From Bacillota bacterium (lineage in GTDB: Bacteria > Bacillota > Clostridia > Acetivibrionales > DSM-27016): a stretch of 64,000 bases of DNA. A program made the translations under genes and the position numbers. Shown here in pieces: positions 18,050-25,099 of this stretch (its first letter is position 1; every line of letters starts with the position of its first letter). The stretch covers positions 57,743 to 121,742 of the forward strand of contig JAEWDM010000004.1 of NCBI GenBank assembly GCA_023390115.1. The letters run 5' to 3'. The notes under the pieces were generated by a model. The model saw nothing but the letters and a program-made list of their open reading frames with translations, did not search any database and was not told where the DNA came from.

Positions 18050-18078
18050 ATAATACTACTTTCCTTGCATTTTGTCAA
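18050..18078 (-). promoter_or_regulatory. nifH promoter (sigma-A type)
   Basis: TTGACA (18073-18078) and TATTAT (18050-18055) are separated by 17 bases on the minus strand. No sigma-54 GG-N10-GC element is seen. The spacer contains AATGCAAG, also present in the glnK promoter. Confidence 0.8.
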
Positions 18079-18150
18079 TGATTTTATTAAAATAAATTGG
18101 TTTAAAAGCAATTTAATGAAAGCGCGATTCCATACTCCTGCATTTCAGGA

Positions 18151-19473
18151 TTACAATATAGTGTCCGCACTCTTTATATGGAAGTCGGCATATGCCTCCG
18201 AGCCGTGCTCGCTTATGTCAAGTCCGCCTTCCTCATGCTCCTTGCTGACTCTTAAGCCTACAGTAGCCTTAATAGCATTGAAGAGTATAAACGTAGTTAC
18301 AAGCACCCAAGCCGCTACCGTGATAACGCCCAGAGCTTGAACTCCCAGAAGGCCGAAGCCCCCTCCGTAAAACAGCCCGCCTTCGGTAGCAAACAGACCT
18401 ACAAGTATGGTTCCTGCCGCACCGCAAAAGCCATGAACTCCGATTGCTCCAACAGGGTCGTCAATTTTAAGAACCTTTTCGATAAACTCTATTCCGAATA
18501 CAATTACAAAGCCCGCAATTACTCCTATAATAATTGAACCGGGAAGACTCACCGCCGCGCAGCCTGCGGTTATCGCAACAAGCCCTGCCAGTGCGCCGTT
18601 TAAGGTCATGCTGACATCAGGCTTTTTATACCGCAGCCAGGTTATTATCATGACAGTACATGCTCCCGCAGCAGCCGACAAATTTGTAGTCATTGCTATT
18701 CTTCCTATGCTTGCGTCAACACCGGACAATGTACTTCCAGGGTTAAACCCGAACCACCCGAACCAGAGGATGAATACTCCCAGCGCCGCAAGCGTAATGC
18801 TGTGGCCCGGTATGGCATTGGGCTTCCCATTCTTGTTGAATTTCCCGACTCTGGGCCCGAGAGTTGCAGCCCCCACCAGAGCAGCCCAGCCTCCGACCGA
18901 ATGTACAACGGTAGAACCGGCGAAGTCAATCATTCCTAAGTTTGACAGCCAGCCTCCGCCCCATATCCAGTGCCCTACAACAGGATATATTATTAAGGTT
19001 ATAACAGCACTGTAAATAATGTAAGCAGAAAACTTCGTTCTTTCAGCCATAGCACCAGACACTATTGTAGCGGCAGTAGCGGCAAATACAGTCTGGAATA
19101 TCATAAAGGTTTCCAGAGGTACTCCTCTGTCCACCACATCCGTTCCAAAAAAGCCTGAAAGCCCTATAAAGCCCCCCTGATCCGCCCCGAACATAAAGCC
19201 GTAGCCTACTGCATAAAATACTATTGAGCCTATGGCAAAATCCATCAAGTTCTTCATTATTATATTGCTGGCATTCTTTGCTCTTGTAAGACCCGTCTCA
19301 ACCATTGCAAACCCCGCCTGCATGAAGAACACCAAAACTGCTGCCAGCAGCACCCATACTGTGTTAATCGCCAATGCGGTAGCGTCATTTATCTCCTCGC
19401 CCGCTCCAAAAGCGACTGTGGGAATTAACAGCAGCGCAAAAACTATAATAAAGCCTATTATCCTCTTTTTCAT
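18151..19473 (-). CDS. amtB: Ammonium transporter
   Basis: AmtB moves ammonium across the cytoplasmic membrane and is blocked by GlnK. The 440-residue product starts with a signal-like segment (MKKRIIGFIIVFALLL) and then has about 11 membrane helices. The conserved pore histidines appear in GSTVVHSVGGWAA and GVHGFCGAAG. The Amt signature near residue 190-215 is intact. The start is preceded by GGGGAG. It follows glnK by 35 bases, forming the widespread glnK-amtB pair. Both are downstream of a leader with a terminator and hexaloop hairpins. Confidence 0.96.
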   Translation of the reverse strand: MKKRIIGFIIVFALLLIPTVAFGAGEEINDATALAINTVWVLLAAVLVFFMQAGFAMVETGLTRAKNASNIIMKNLMDFAIGSIVFYAVGYGFMFGADQGGFIGLSGFFGTDVVDRGVPLETFMIFQTVFAATAATIVSGAMAERTKFSAYIIYSAVITLIIYPVVGHWIWGGGWLSNLGMIDFAGSTVVHSVGGWAALVGAATLGPRVGKFNKNGKPNAIPGHSITLAALGVFILWFGWFGFNPGSTLSGVDASIGRIAMTTNLSAAAGACTVMIITWLRYKKPDVSMTLNGALAGLVAITAGCAAVSLPGSIIIGVIAGFVIVFGIEFIEKVLKIDDPVGAIGVHGFCGAAGTILVGLFATEGGLFYGGGFGLLGVQALGVITVAAWVLVTTFILFNAIKATVGLRVSKEHEEGGLDISEHGSEAYADFHIKSADTIL

Positions 19474-19508
19474 AAAAATACAACTCCCCTTTATATTTTG
19501 TAAAGCTT

Positions 19509-19847
19509 TTATATCGCGTCCTTTCCTCTTGCTCCCGTTCTTATCCTTACAGCATCCTCCACGTTATAAACAAATATTTTGCCGTCTCCTACCTGCCCCG
19601 TCCTCACCGCTTCGGTTATTTTCTGAATCAGGCCCTCTACGGCCTCGTCGGGAACAACCGCTTCAATTTTAATTTTAGGGAGCAAATTTATACTGTACTC
19701 CGTACCTCTGTATATTTCCTTCCTCCCCTTCTGCATGCCACAGCCTGAAACCATTGTAACAGTCATTCCATAGGTGCCTGCTTGATTCATTACCTCTTTA
19801 ACGTCCTCGATTTTCTCCGGCCTAGTAATGATTTCCAGTTTTTTCAT
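19509..19847 (-). CDS. glnK: PII signal-transduction protein GlnK
   Basis: This 112-residue PII protein senses ATP/ADP and 2-oxoglutarate and gates AmtB. The T-loop contains Y51 (RGTEYSINLLP), the position uridylylated in proteobacteria. The C-terminal motif VGDGKIFVYNVEDAVRIRTG is split here as QVGDGKIFVYN and VRIRTG. The start ATG at 19847 has AGGAG seven bases upstream; a TTG two codons earlier is less likely. The gene is third in the run small gene, ANTAR regulator, glnK, amtB, but has its own promoter and leader. Confidence 0.95.
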   Translation of the reverse strand: MKKLEIITRPEKIEDVKEVMNQAGTYGMTVTMVSGCGMQKGRKEIYRGTEYSINLLPKIKIEAVVPDEAVEGLIQKITEAVRTGQVGDGKIFVYNVEDAVRIRTGARGKDAI

Positions 19848-19883
19848 AGACAAACTCCTTTCCTGACATATTTTTCATTATAA

Positions 19884-19938
19884 ATAATAAAAAGACCCCA
19901 AAACTATACTTCTATTGTATAGTAATGGCGTCTATGCC
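19884..19938 (-). promoter_or_regulatory. glnK-amtB leader: candidate ANTAR antiterminator with overlapping terminator
   Basis: On the minus strand, GGC-AUAGAC-GCC (19927-19938) forms a hairpin with a hexaloop that has A1 and G4. A second hairpin, CUAUAC / GUAUAG (19904-19922), has an AUAGAA loop after one bulged A. The terminator stem GACGCCA / TGGGGTC (19926-19932 and 19894-19900, one mismatch) reuses part of the first hairpin and ends in TTTTTATTATT. Only one of the two folds can form. Confidence 0.65.
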
Positions 19939-20004
19939 GAGAAGGTATAAGGTTCTTCAGGGAATCCTCTTCCTTCAAAAAACTAAATTAAAATTTATGA
20001 ATTG

Positions 20005-20033
20005 ATTATATCACCTCTCTTGCATTATTGCAA
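20005..20033 (-). promoter_or_regulatory. glnK-amtB promoter
   Basis: TTGCAA (20028-20033) and a perfect TATAAT (20005-20010) are separated by 17 bases on the minus strand. Transcription would start about 60 bases before the first leader hairpin. Confidence 0.8.
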
Positions 20034-20136
20034 TACTTTTTATAAATTTCTTTTAATATCTATTTTTTTATGCAATTTACATATTTTGAACTTGCATTTT
20101 GTATGGTTTTTCAAAAGTCATCCCACACATCTGTTT

Positions 20137-20709
20137 TTATCCTCTGGTAAGAATCAGCGCTTCTGCAATATTCTTCATAGGAACCCTGTTATCCCGGCTC
20201 TTCTTTCTTATTGCTTCATAGGCTTCCGCTTCCGAAAGCCCTTCCTTCTCCACCAGTATCCATTTTGCCTTTTCGACAGCCTTTCTGCTCTCAAGAGTCT
20301 CATTCAGCTTTTTTACCTTCTCCTCATACTGGAGAATCCTTGAATAATTTATCAGGGCGGCATCTGTTATCTGCACTATCGCCTCTTCAAAAACCGGCTT
20401 GCTTATATAAGTCATCACTCTGGATTTTTGTATAAACTCAAATATATCGTCACTTTTTGTATCCAGAATTAAAACACACGCACACAGCAGGTCCTCATCA
20501 ATGGTTTCAAGCGTCTGCTTTAAATCCTTAAAGCCTTTCCCCACATCAATAATAACAAGCTCCGGGGCTGAATTTCTTATATGCCTCAATATATTGAAAT
20601 AATCCTTGGAATATCCTATAAATATATGTCCGCTGGAAACAAGGGCATTTTTTACACATGCCAGAGTTTTTTTATCCTCTCCCGAAATAATGAATTTGCC
20701 GTATTCCAT
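20137..20709 (-). CDS. ANTAR-domain response regulator (RNA-binding antiterminator)
   Basis: The 190-residue protein has an N-terminal receiver domain (about 3-118) with acidic residues E11 and D12, the likely phosphate acceptor D55 (VIIDVGKG) and K104 (YISKP). A coiled linker leads to a C-terminal ANTAR domain (about 130-186, VEKEGLSEAEAYEAIRKKS then KNIAEALI). ANTAR proteins such as EutV, NasR and AmiR bind paired hexaloop hairpins in leader RNAs and stop termination. The start at 20709 is supported by GAGGTGGGAG. No histidine kinase is adjacent. Its position between its own leader and glnK-amtB makes nitrogen genes its probable targets. Confidence 0.9.
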   Translation of the reverse strand: MEYGKFIISGEDKKTLACVKNALVSSGHIFIGYSKDYFNILRHIRNSAPELVIIDVGKGFKDLKQTLETIDEDLLCACVLILDTKSDDIFEFIQKSRVMTYISKPVFEEAIVQITDAALINYSRILQYEEKVKKLNETLESRKAVEKAKWILVEKEGLSEAEAYEAIRKKSRDNRVPMKNIAEALILTRG

Positions 20710-20729
20710 ATCTCCCACCTCTGATCCGA

Positions 20730-20975
20730 TCAGTTTACAGGCGGAGTAAAGCATGTTATGCCAATGTGCGGCCTAACCCCTGCAAACTCATCTTTTATGC
20801 TGCCGGCCGGAGCTATACCTACCGCAAGCACCTCACCATATCTCCCCGCAGGATATCCCGGTATAATGCACAATTCCTCAACTCCCGGTTTTTTTGCTGT
20901 TGCTGACGCTTTTATTATATCATAAGTATTTATTTCCGTTATAAACGCACTATTACTTACAAGGCCGTAGTTCAT
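20730..20975 (-). CDS. Small protein of unknown function preceding the ANTAR regulator
   Basis: This 81-residue frame starts at an ATG with AAGGAAGG upstream and ends 20 bases before the ANTAR gene, so the two are probably co-transcribed. The sequence starts MNYGLVSNSAF and contains the Gly/Pro-rich stretch IIPGYPAGRYGEVL. It has no membrane segment, no signal peptide and a single Cys pair separated widely. I do not recognise a family. Its position as the first gene behind an ANTAR-type leader suggests a role in the same regulatory circuit, which is inference. Confidence 0.7.
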   Translation of the reverse strand: MNYGLVSNSAFITEINTYDIIKASATAKKPGVEELCIIPGYPAGRYGEVLAVGIAPAGSIKDEFAGVRPHIGITCFTPPVN

Positions 20976-21039
20976 ATAAACACCTTCCTTTAACATGACT
21001 AAAAAATTTTTTAATATTTACATAAAATTATCATACAAA

Positions 21040-21096
21040 CAAAAAAGCCTCCCCCGCTTAGACTGTCAAGTGTGTTTATAGGGAAGCGTCTGTGCT
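21040..21096 (-). promoter_or_regulatory. Leader of the ANTAR operon: candidate dual-hairpin antiterminator and terminator
   Basis: On the minus strand, AGC-ACAGAC-GCU (21085-21096) and CUUG-ACAGUC-UAAG (21057-21070) are two small hairpins with hexaloops, both with A1 and G4. The terminator pairs GCUUCCCU (21080-21087) with GGGGGAGGC (21047-21055) and ends in six T. The first hairpin and the terminator share GCU, so they exclude each other. This fits autoregulation by the encoded ANTAR protein. Confidence 0.7.
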
Positions 21097-21186
21097 ACTT
21101 TAGCTACAACAATGTAATTGATAAAAAATATTAAATTTAAGTAAAAATGCCAATATATAAAGCAAGTGCTCTTTACTATTATTTAT

Positions 21187-21215
21187 ATAATAGCATAGGC
21201 ATGCTATTTCTGCAA
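21187..21215 (-). promoter_or_regulatory. Promoter of the ANTAR operon
   Basis: TTGCAG (21210-21215) and TATTAT (21187-21192) with a 17-base spacer on the minus strand, placed about 90 bases before the candidate antiterminator. Confidence 0.75.
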
Positions 21216-21240
21216 GTGATTTTTTTCATTCTTTCATATA

Positions 21241-21435
21241 TCTTACATACAATCTATAGCCCGGGCACTCTGAAACTTAGTATAAAATTCTGTTAAGAGC
21301 ACGTAAAGTATAGTATATAACGAACCTTAATAAAAAGAAAGCATTTAGTTCCACAATTTATCATCCATATAATGTCAATAACACAAGGAGGATTATTGCA
21401 GCATCTTCTCCTTCATCCTTCAAAGAGAGCATATA
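21241..21435. other. Non-coding gap between the ANTAR operon promoter and lysC
   Basis: Together with the leader this leaves 460 bases without a confident gene between 20976 and 21435. A weak inverted repeat AAGGAG / CTCCTT (about 21385-21413) may end the lysC operon. A 16-codon frame behind GGAGG at 21386 is too short to support. Confidence 0.4.
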
Positions 21436-22788
21436 CTATTTATTAAAAAATTCATTATAAAGTGCCTTTACGGCTTCATTTGCTTTTTCCTCCTTTACGC
21501 CGAACATCATGCTTACCTCGGAAGAACCCTGATTTATCATTTCAAGATTCACTCCGGCCTGCGCCAGTGCAGCTCCGGCCCTGGCCGCTATACCGATTGT
21601 GTTTTTCATTCCCTCTCCTACCGTCATAACCATCGCAAGCTTTCTTACCACAAATATATCATCTACCTTTAATTCCGACTTAATACGGTTTATCACCCTC
21701 TCTTCAGTCTCTCCGTCTAACTGCCTCTCCCGGATAACCACTGAAACATTGTCTATGCCCGAAGGTATATGCTCATAAGCAATGCCCTCATCCTCAAGAA
21801 TCTGAAGCATCCTGCGTCCAAAGCCTATTTCTCTGTTCATCATATATTTGCTTAAGTATATGCTGCAAAAGCCTTTATCCCCCGCAATACCTACGACAGG
21901 CCCGTTTTTGTTTTCTCTTTCACGCACAATCATTGTTCCGGGTGCGGAAGGATTATTTGTATTCTTTATACATACCGGAATGCCCTTGCGGTATACAGGC
22001 TCAAGCGTCTCCTCATGCAGCACCGAAAAACCCGCGTACGACAGCTCTCTCATTTCTCTGTATGTAAGTATCGAAATGGGCCTGGGACTTGGAATTATAT
22101 TGGGATTAGCCGAAAAAACAGAATCGACATCGGTAAAGTTTTCATACATTTCCGCGTCAACAGCCGCAGCAAGGATTGAGCCCGTTATGTCCGAGCCTCC
22201 TCTCGGAAAAGTAACAACATCTCCCGTTGCCGAATACCCGAAAAATCCCGGGAAAATCATTATTCCATCCATATTAAGGCTGGCTTTAAGGTTATTGTAT
22301 GACTGGGGAAGCACGCGTGCATTCCCAAACTCATCGCTTAAGAAAAGCCCCGCATCCCCAGGATTTACATAGTGAGCCTTAACTCCCATGCTTCTTAGGC
22401 ATTCTGCCGCCAGCTTAGCACAGTTGTCCTCTCCTGCCGCCTTAAGTAAATCCATAAACTTGTCCCTGTCAGTATTATCCGACGATACCCGCTTGCGCAA
22501 ATCTGCTTCAATAACCTGTACAATGTCCGCCGACAGCTTAAAGTCCCGTGCAATTTCTGCGTACCTCGACACAACCGCATTTAATTCGTCTTCCGCTTCC
22601 CCATCCTTTAAACATTTCTCGGCACACATTATAAGAAGATCGGTAACCTTAATATCGTTATCATATCTCTTTCCCGGAGCCGAAACAACTACCAGTTTCC
22701 TTGCGGGATCGGATATAACTATTTCAAATGCCTTTTTTATTTGTTCGGCACTTGCCATGGAAGTGCCTCCGAACTTAGCAATTTTCAT
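21436..22788 (-). CDS. lysC: Aspartate kinase
   Basis: Aspartokinase makes beta-aspartyl phosphate, the first step towards lysine, threonine and methionine. The 450-residue product starts MKIAKFGGTSMAS, the standard nucleotide-binding motif. It has the kinase fold to about residue 300, then two ACT domains for feedback control, ending near NLEMINQGSSEVSMMFGV. Length and layout fit the monofunctional class. The start at 22788 is preferred because the G-rich ribosome binding site is only one base from the alternative ATG at 22797. It is the last gene of the aspartate-family operon, after hom. Confidence 0.94.
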   Translation of the reverse strand: MKIAKFGGTSMASAEQIKKAFEIVISDPARKLVVVSAPGKRYDNDIKVTDLLIMCAEKCLKDGEAEDELNAVVSRYAEIARDFKLSADIVQVIEADLRKRVSSDNTDRDKFMDLLKAAGEDNCAKLAAECLRSMGVKAHYVNPGDAGLFLSDEFGNARVLPQSYNNLKASLNMDGIMIFPGFFGYSATGDVVTFPRGGSDITGSILAAAVDAEMYENFTDVDSVFSANPNIIPSPRPISILTYREMRELSYAGFSVLHEETLEPVYRKGIPVCIKNTNNPSAPGTMIVRERENKNGPVVGIAGDKGFCSIYLSKYMMNREIGFGRRMLQILEDEGIAYEHIPSGIDNVSVVIRERQLDGETEERVINRIKSELKVDDIFVVRKLAMVMTVGEGMKNTIGIAARAGAALAQAGVNLEMINQGSSEVSMMFGVKEEKANEAVKALYNEFFNK

Positions 22789-22856
22789 TCGATTCATCCC
22801 CCAATTACTTCATCACTATATATTCGCTATCTGCGCCCAATCATGGGCCCTGCAGG

Positions 22857-24110
22857 CTACTGTCCATCATCCAGCAGTCTTATGGTGCTCAAGGTTTTTT
22901 CAACACCTTCGGAAGCCTCCGCTTCTTTTAGCAGCTTTTTCAGTTGCTTTTCCGTGTATACTCCCGTTACAAAGCCAATTTCATTTTCAAAAGGAACATC
23001 CGGTTTTACCCAGGCTACCCTCTTAAAGATATCTTCAACTGCCGGGCCGGCTTCATGTGAGCCATCTGTCTTAAGTCTTATAAAATACCTGCATTCAAAA
23101 TCCCCGAAATCTATCATACTGTCCCCGCGGCCAACAGTCCACGTATGACTCCGGCTGACTCCCCTGTGCTTTACAATATCAATTACATCCGCTGCTACAG
23201 CGCTCGCTGTCGGAAGCTTTCCCGCTCCCCTGCCATAAAACATAGCCTCTCCTATTGCATTTCCTTTTACAACAATTGCGTTGAATACATCGTCTACATT
23301 TGAAATAGGATTTTTCTTACTGACTACAGCAGGACTCACACGGGCAAATATTTTGTCCCCCACCTTAACGCTTATGCCTATAAGCTTTACAGTAGAGTTC
23401 ATAGCCTCAGCATACTGCATGTCGGCAAGGCTTATTGAGGTTATACCCTCAGTGTATATCTCTCTATAGTCTATAAATTCATTATATGCTATGGAGGAAA
23501 GGATAGCTATTTTTCTGCATGCGTCATGGCCCTCTATATCCGCCGTAGGATCTGCCTCTGCATATCCCTTTTCCTGTGCTTCCCTCAAAGCCTCGCTAAA
23601 ATCCTTTCCTTCCCTTTTCATCTGCGTAAGGATATAATTGGTCGTTCCATTTAAAATGCCCGTAATGGCGCTGATTTCATTTGCTGCAAGGCATCCGCTG
23701 AGTGGCCGTATAATGGGTATCCCTCCCCCGACACTGGCCTCAAACAAATAGCTTACGCCGTTTTCTCTGGCAAGCATAAGGAGCTCAGGCCCATAAGCAG
23801 CTACAATCTCCTTATTGGAGGTTACCACATGCTTTCCCGCCTTCAGCGCCCTTTTTGTAAATTCATAGGCAATGCGGGAACCGCCTATTGTCTCCACGAC
23901 AATGCTTATTTCACTGTCCTCAAATACCTCGTCGGCATTTTTTGTCAGCAGGTCTCTGTCCGGGCTTTCAGGGAAATCACGTATATCCAGTATTTTTTTA
24001 ACCTCTATTTTCTCTCCTGCTCTGGCCTCTATGCCCGAACAGTTTTTTCTGATAACCTCCAAAACACCTGAGCCTACCGTTCCATAACCTAAAATCGCTA
24101 TATAAACCAT
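22857..24110 (-). CDS. hom: Homoserine dehydrogenase
   Basis: This enzyme reduces aspartate semialdehyde to homoserine with NAD(P)H. The 417-residue protein starts with the Rossmann motif ILGYGTVGSGV. The catalytic domain (about 140-315) includes GILNGTTNYIL and YAEADPTADIEGHDA with the conserved Lys/Asp region. A C-terminal ACT domain (about 340-410) would bind threonine. The start at 24110 has AGGAGG with a 10-base spacer. It lies between an ACT-domain protein gene and lysC on the same strand. Confidence 0.95.
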   Translation of the reverse strand: MVYIAILGYGTVGSGVLEVIRKNCSGIEARAGEKIEVKKILDIRDFPESPDRDLLTKNADEVFEDSEISIVVETIGGSRIAYEFTKRALKAGKHVVTSNKEIVAAYGPELLMLARENGVSYLFEASVGGGIPIIRPLSGCLAANEISAITGILNGTTNYILTQMKREGKDFSEALREAQEKGYAEADPTADIEGHDACRKIAILSSIAYNEFIDYREIYTEGITSISLADMQYAEAMNSTVKLIGISVKVGDKIFARVSPAVVSKKNPISNVDDVFNAIVVKGNAIGEAMFYGRGAGKLPTASAVAADVIDIVKHRGVSRSHTWTVGRGDSMIDFGDFECRYFIRLKTDGSHEAGPAVEDIFKRVAWVKPDVPFENEIGFVTGVYTEKQLKKLLKEAEASEGVEKTLSTIRLLDDGQ

Positions 24111-24126
24111 ATTTTCTAAGCCTCCT

Positions 24127-24570
24127 CTATTCTCTTGCAAGTATTCCTTGCCTTCTGACCCCTTCTATGCTCCTTACATCACTCATCAATTCATCTATAT
24201 TCCCGGTCATCCCCTCTGTCTCTATAGAGATAGTAACGTCAGCCAGGCCATTTATAGGTATGTTCTGATTGATAGTCAATATGTTCGCCTTTACCTTTGC
24301 GATGCTGTTAATTATGCCGGATAATATCCCTGCAAAGTCTTCTACTACAAAAAACAGCGTAATAACCCTCCCCCTTGAGGTTTCATAAAAAGGAAAAATG
24401 AAATCCTTATACTTATAGTAGGCGCTGCGGCTGAGTCCAATCTCTTTCACGGCTTCATTGACCGTCTTTACACTCCCTCTGCTGAGTATTTTCTTAACCT
24501 CTATTACTTTTGTAAATACCTCCGGCAGTACCAATGCATCGACAAGATAATATGTTGAATTGTCTTTCAT
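24127..24570 (-). CDS. ACT-domain protein of the PheB/UPF0735 family
   Basis: The 147-residue product has an N-terminal helical part (LVLPEVFTKVIEVKKIL and a KTVNEAVKEIGLSRSAYYKY segment that resembles a helix-turn-helix). A C-terminal ACT domain (about 70-145, FFVVEDFAGILSGIIN) follows. Members commonly sit next to hom or phe genes in Firmicutes and are thought to sense an amino acid. A regulatory role in threonine or methionine synthesis is likely here but not shown. The start at 24570 is chosen for GGAGG five bases upstream. Only 16 bases separate it from hom. Confidence 0.85.
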   Translation of the reverse strand: MKDNSTYYLVDALVLPEVFTKVIEVKKILSRGSVKTVNEAVKEIGLSRSAYYKYKDFIFPFYETSRGRVITLFFVVEDFAGILSGIINSIAKVKANILTINQNIPINGLADVTISIETEGMTGNIDELMSDVRSIEGVRRQGILARE

Positions 24571-24670
24571 ACCAGCCTCCATGTCCATACTCGGCGTACA
24601 ATTGTTTTTCCCTCGTGATATATTAGCATATTTTATACTTAAATTCAATATATATCTGCGAATTATATGA

Positions 24671-24707
24671 AAAAAAGACAGGCCCTCATTTCATATTTAT
24701 TGTCTTT
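24671..24707 (-). terminator. Possible terminator overlapping the end of the TM1266-like gene
   Basis: AAAGACA / TGTCTTT arms (24674-24680 and 24701-24707 on the plus strand) overlap the stop codon of the upstream gene. On the minus strand the hairpin ends in seven T. It would partly separate that gene from the ACT-hom-lysC genes. Confidence 0.5.
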
Positions 24708-24931
24708 ACCTGCACTCCTTCAAGGGCTCCCAGCTCTTCTGCCAGAGCCAGAATCTTTTCACTCCTGTCCAGTACGTTGAGGGTTATAAGTCCATGCTGC
24801 TTCTCGCCCGGATCGTGAGTTCCTACTCTTGTCATTATGCTGTCTCCGTATTTGGTTAAAATCTCCTGTACTCTAGGCGCGGCCTGAGTCCTTTTATCTA
24901 CCAGTACTCCCATTATGTTAAGACTTTTCAT
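24686..24931 (-). CDS. Small TM1266-like ACT-fold protein
   Basis: The 81-residue protein starts KSLNIMGVLVDKRTQAAPRV and ends VQVKTINMK. This pattern is like the TM1266 family, small ferredoxin-fold proteins sometimes labelled hydrogenase-system regulators. The GVLVDKR opening, the central ILTKYGDSIMTRVG segment and the LEGVQVKT end all fit. No hydrogenase maturation genes are in the window, so that label should not be taken as function. It precedes the ACT-hom-lysC operon by about 115 bases, with a terminator-like hairpin between. Confidence 0.65.
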   Translation of the reverse strand: MKSLNIMGVLVDKRTQAAPRVQEILTKYGDSIMTRVGTHDPGEKQHGLITLNVLDRSEKILALAEELGALEGVQVKTINMK

Positions 24932-25099
24932 GCTGATATTCTCCTCCTTAAAAATTTATTTTGTAATATGCTTATAATACGTATATTCGAGGTATTTATG
25001 CGAAGGGTATAATACCTGTTGCTTGGCAAATAATAATGTTCAGGAACAGGCAAGAAATACGGTTAATTATGCATATAAAGCATAGAAAAGGAGAGCAGA

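Noticed and set aside
17928..18150. Sigma-54 promoter for nifH
   Set aside because: I looked for GG-N10-GC and found none; a 17-spaced TTGACA/TATTAT promoter explains the region.
21386..21440. Short 16-codon peptide behind GGAGG downstream of lysC
   Set aside because: Too short to support, TTG start, and the GGAGG belongs to a weak inverted repeat that may end the lysC operon.
22388..23026. Open frame of 212 codons antisense to lysC and hom
   Set aside because: It spans two well-identified genes on the opposite strand and has no domain or ribosome binding site.
24932..25099. T-box or amino-acid riboswitch before the aspartate-family operon
   Set aside because: No T-box core sequence or lysine-riboswitch motif seen; only a short GGTATT / AATACC repeat is present.
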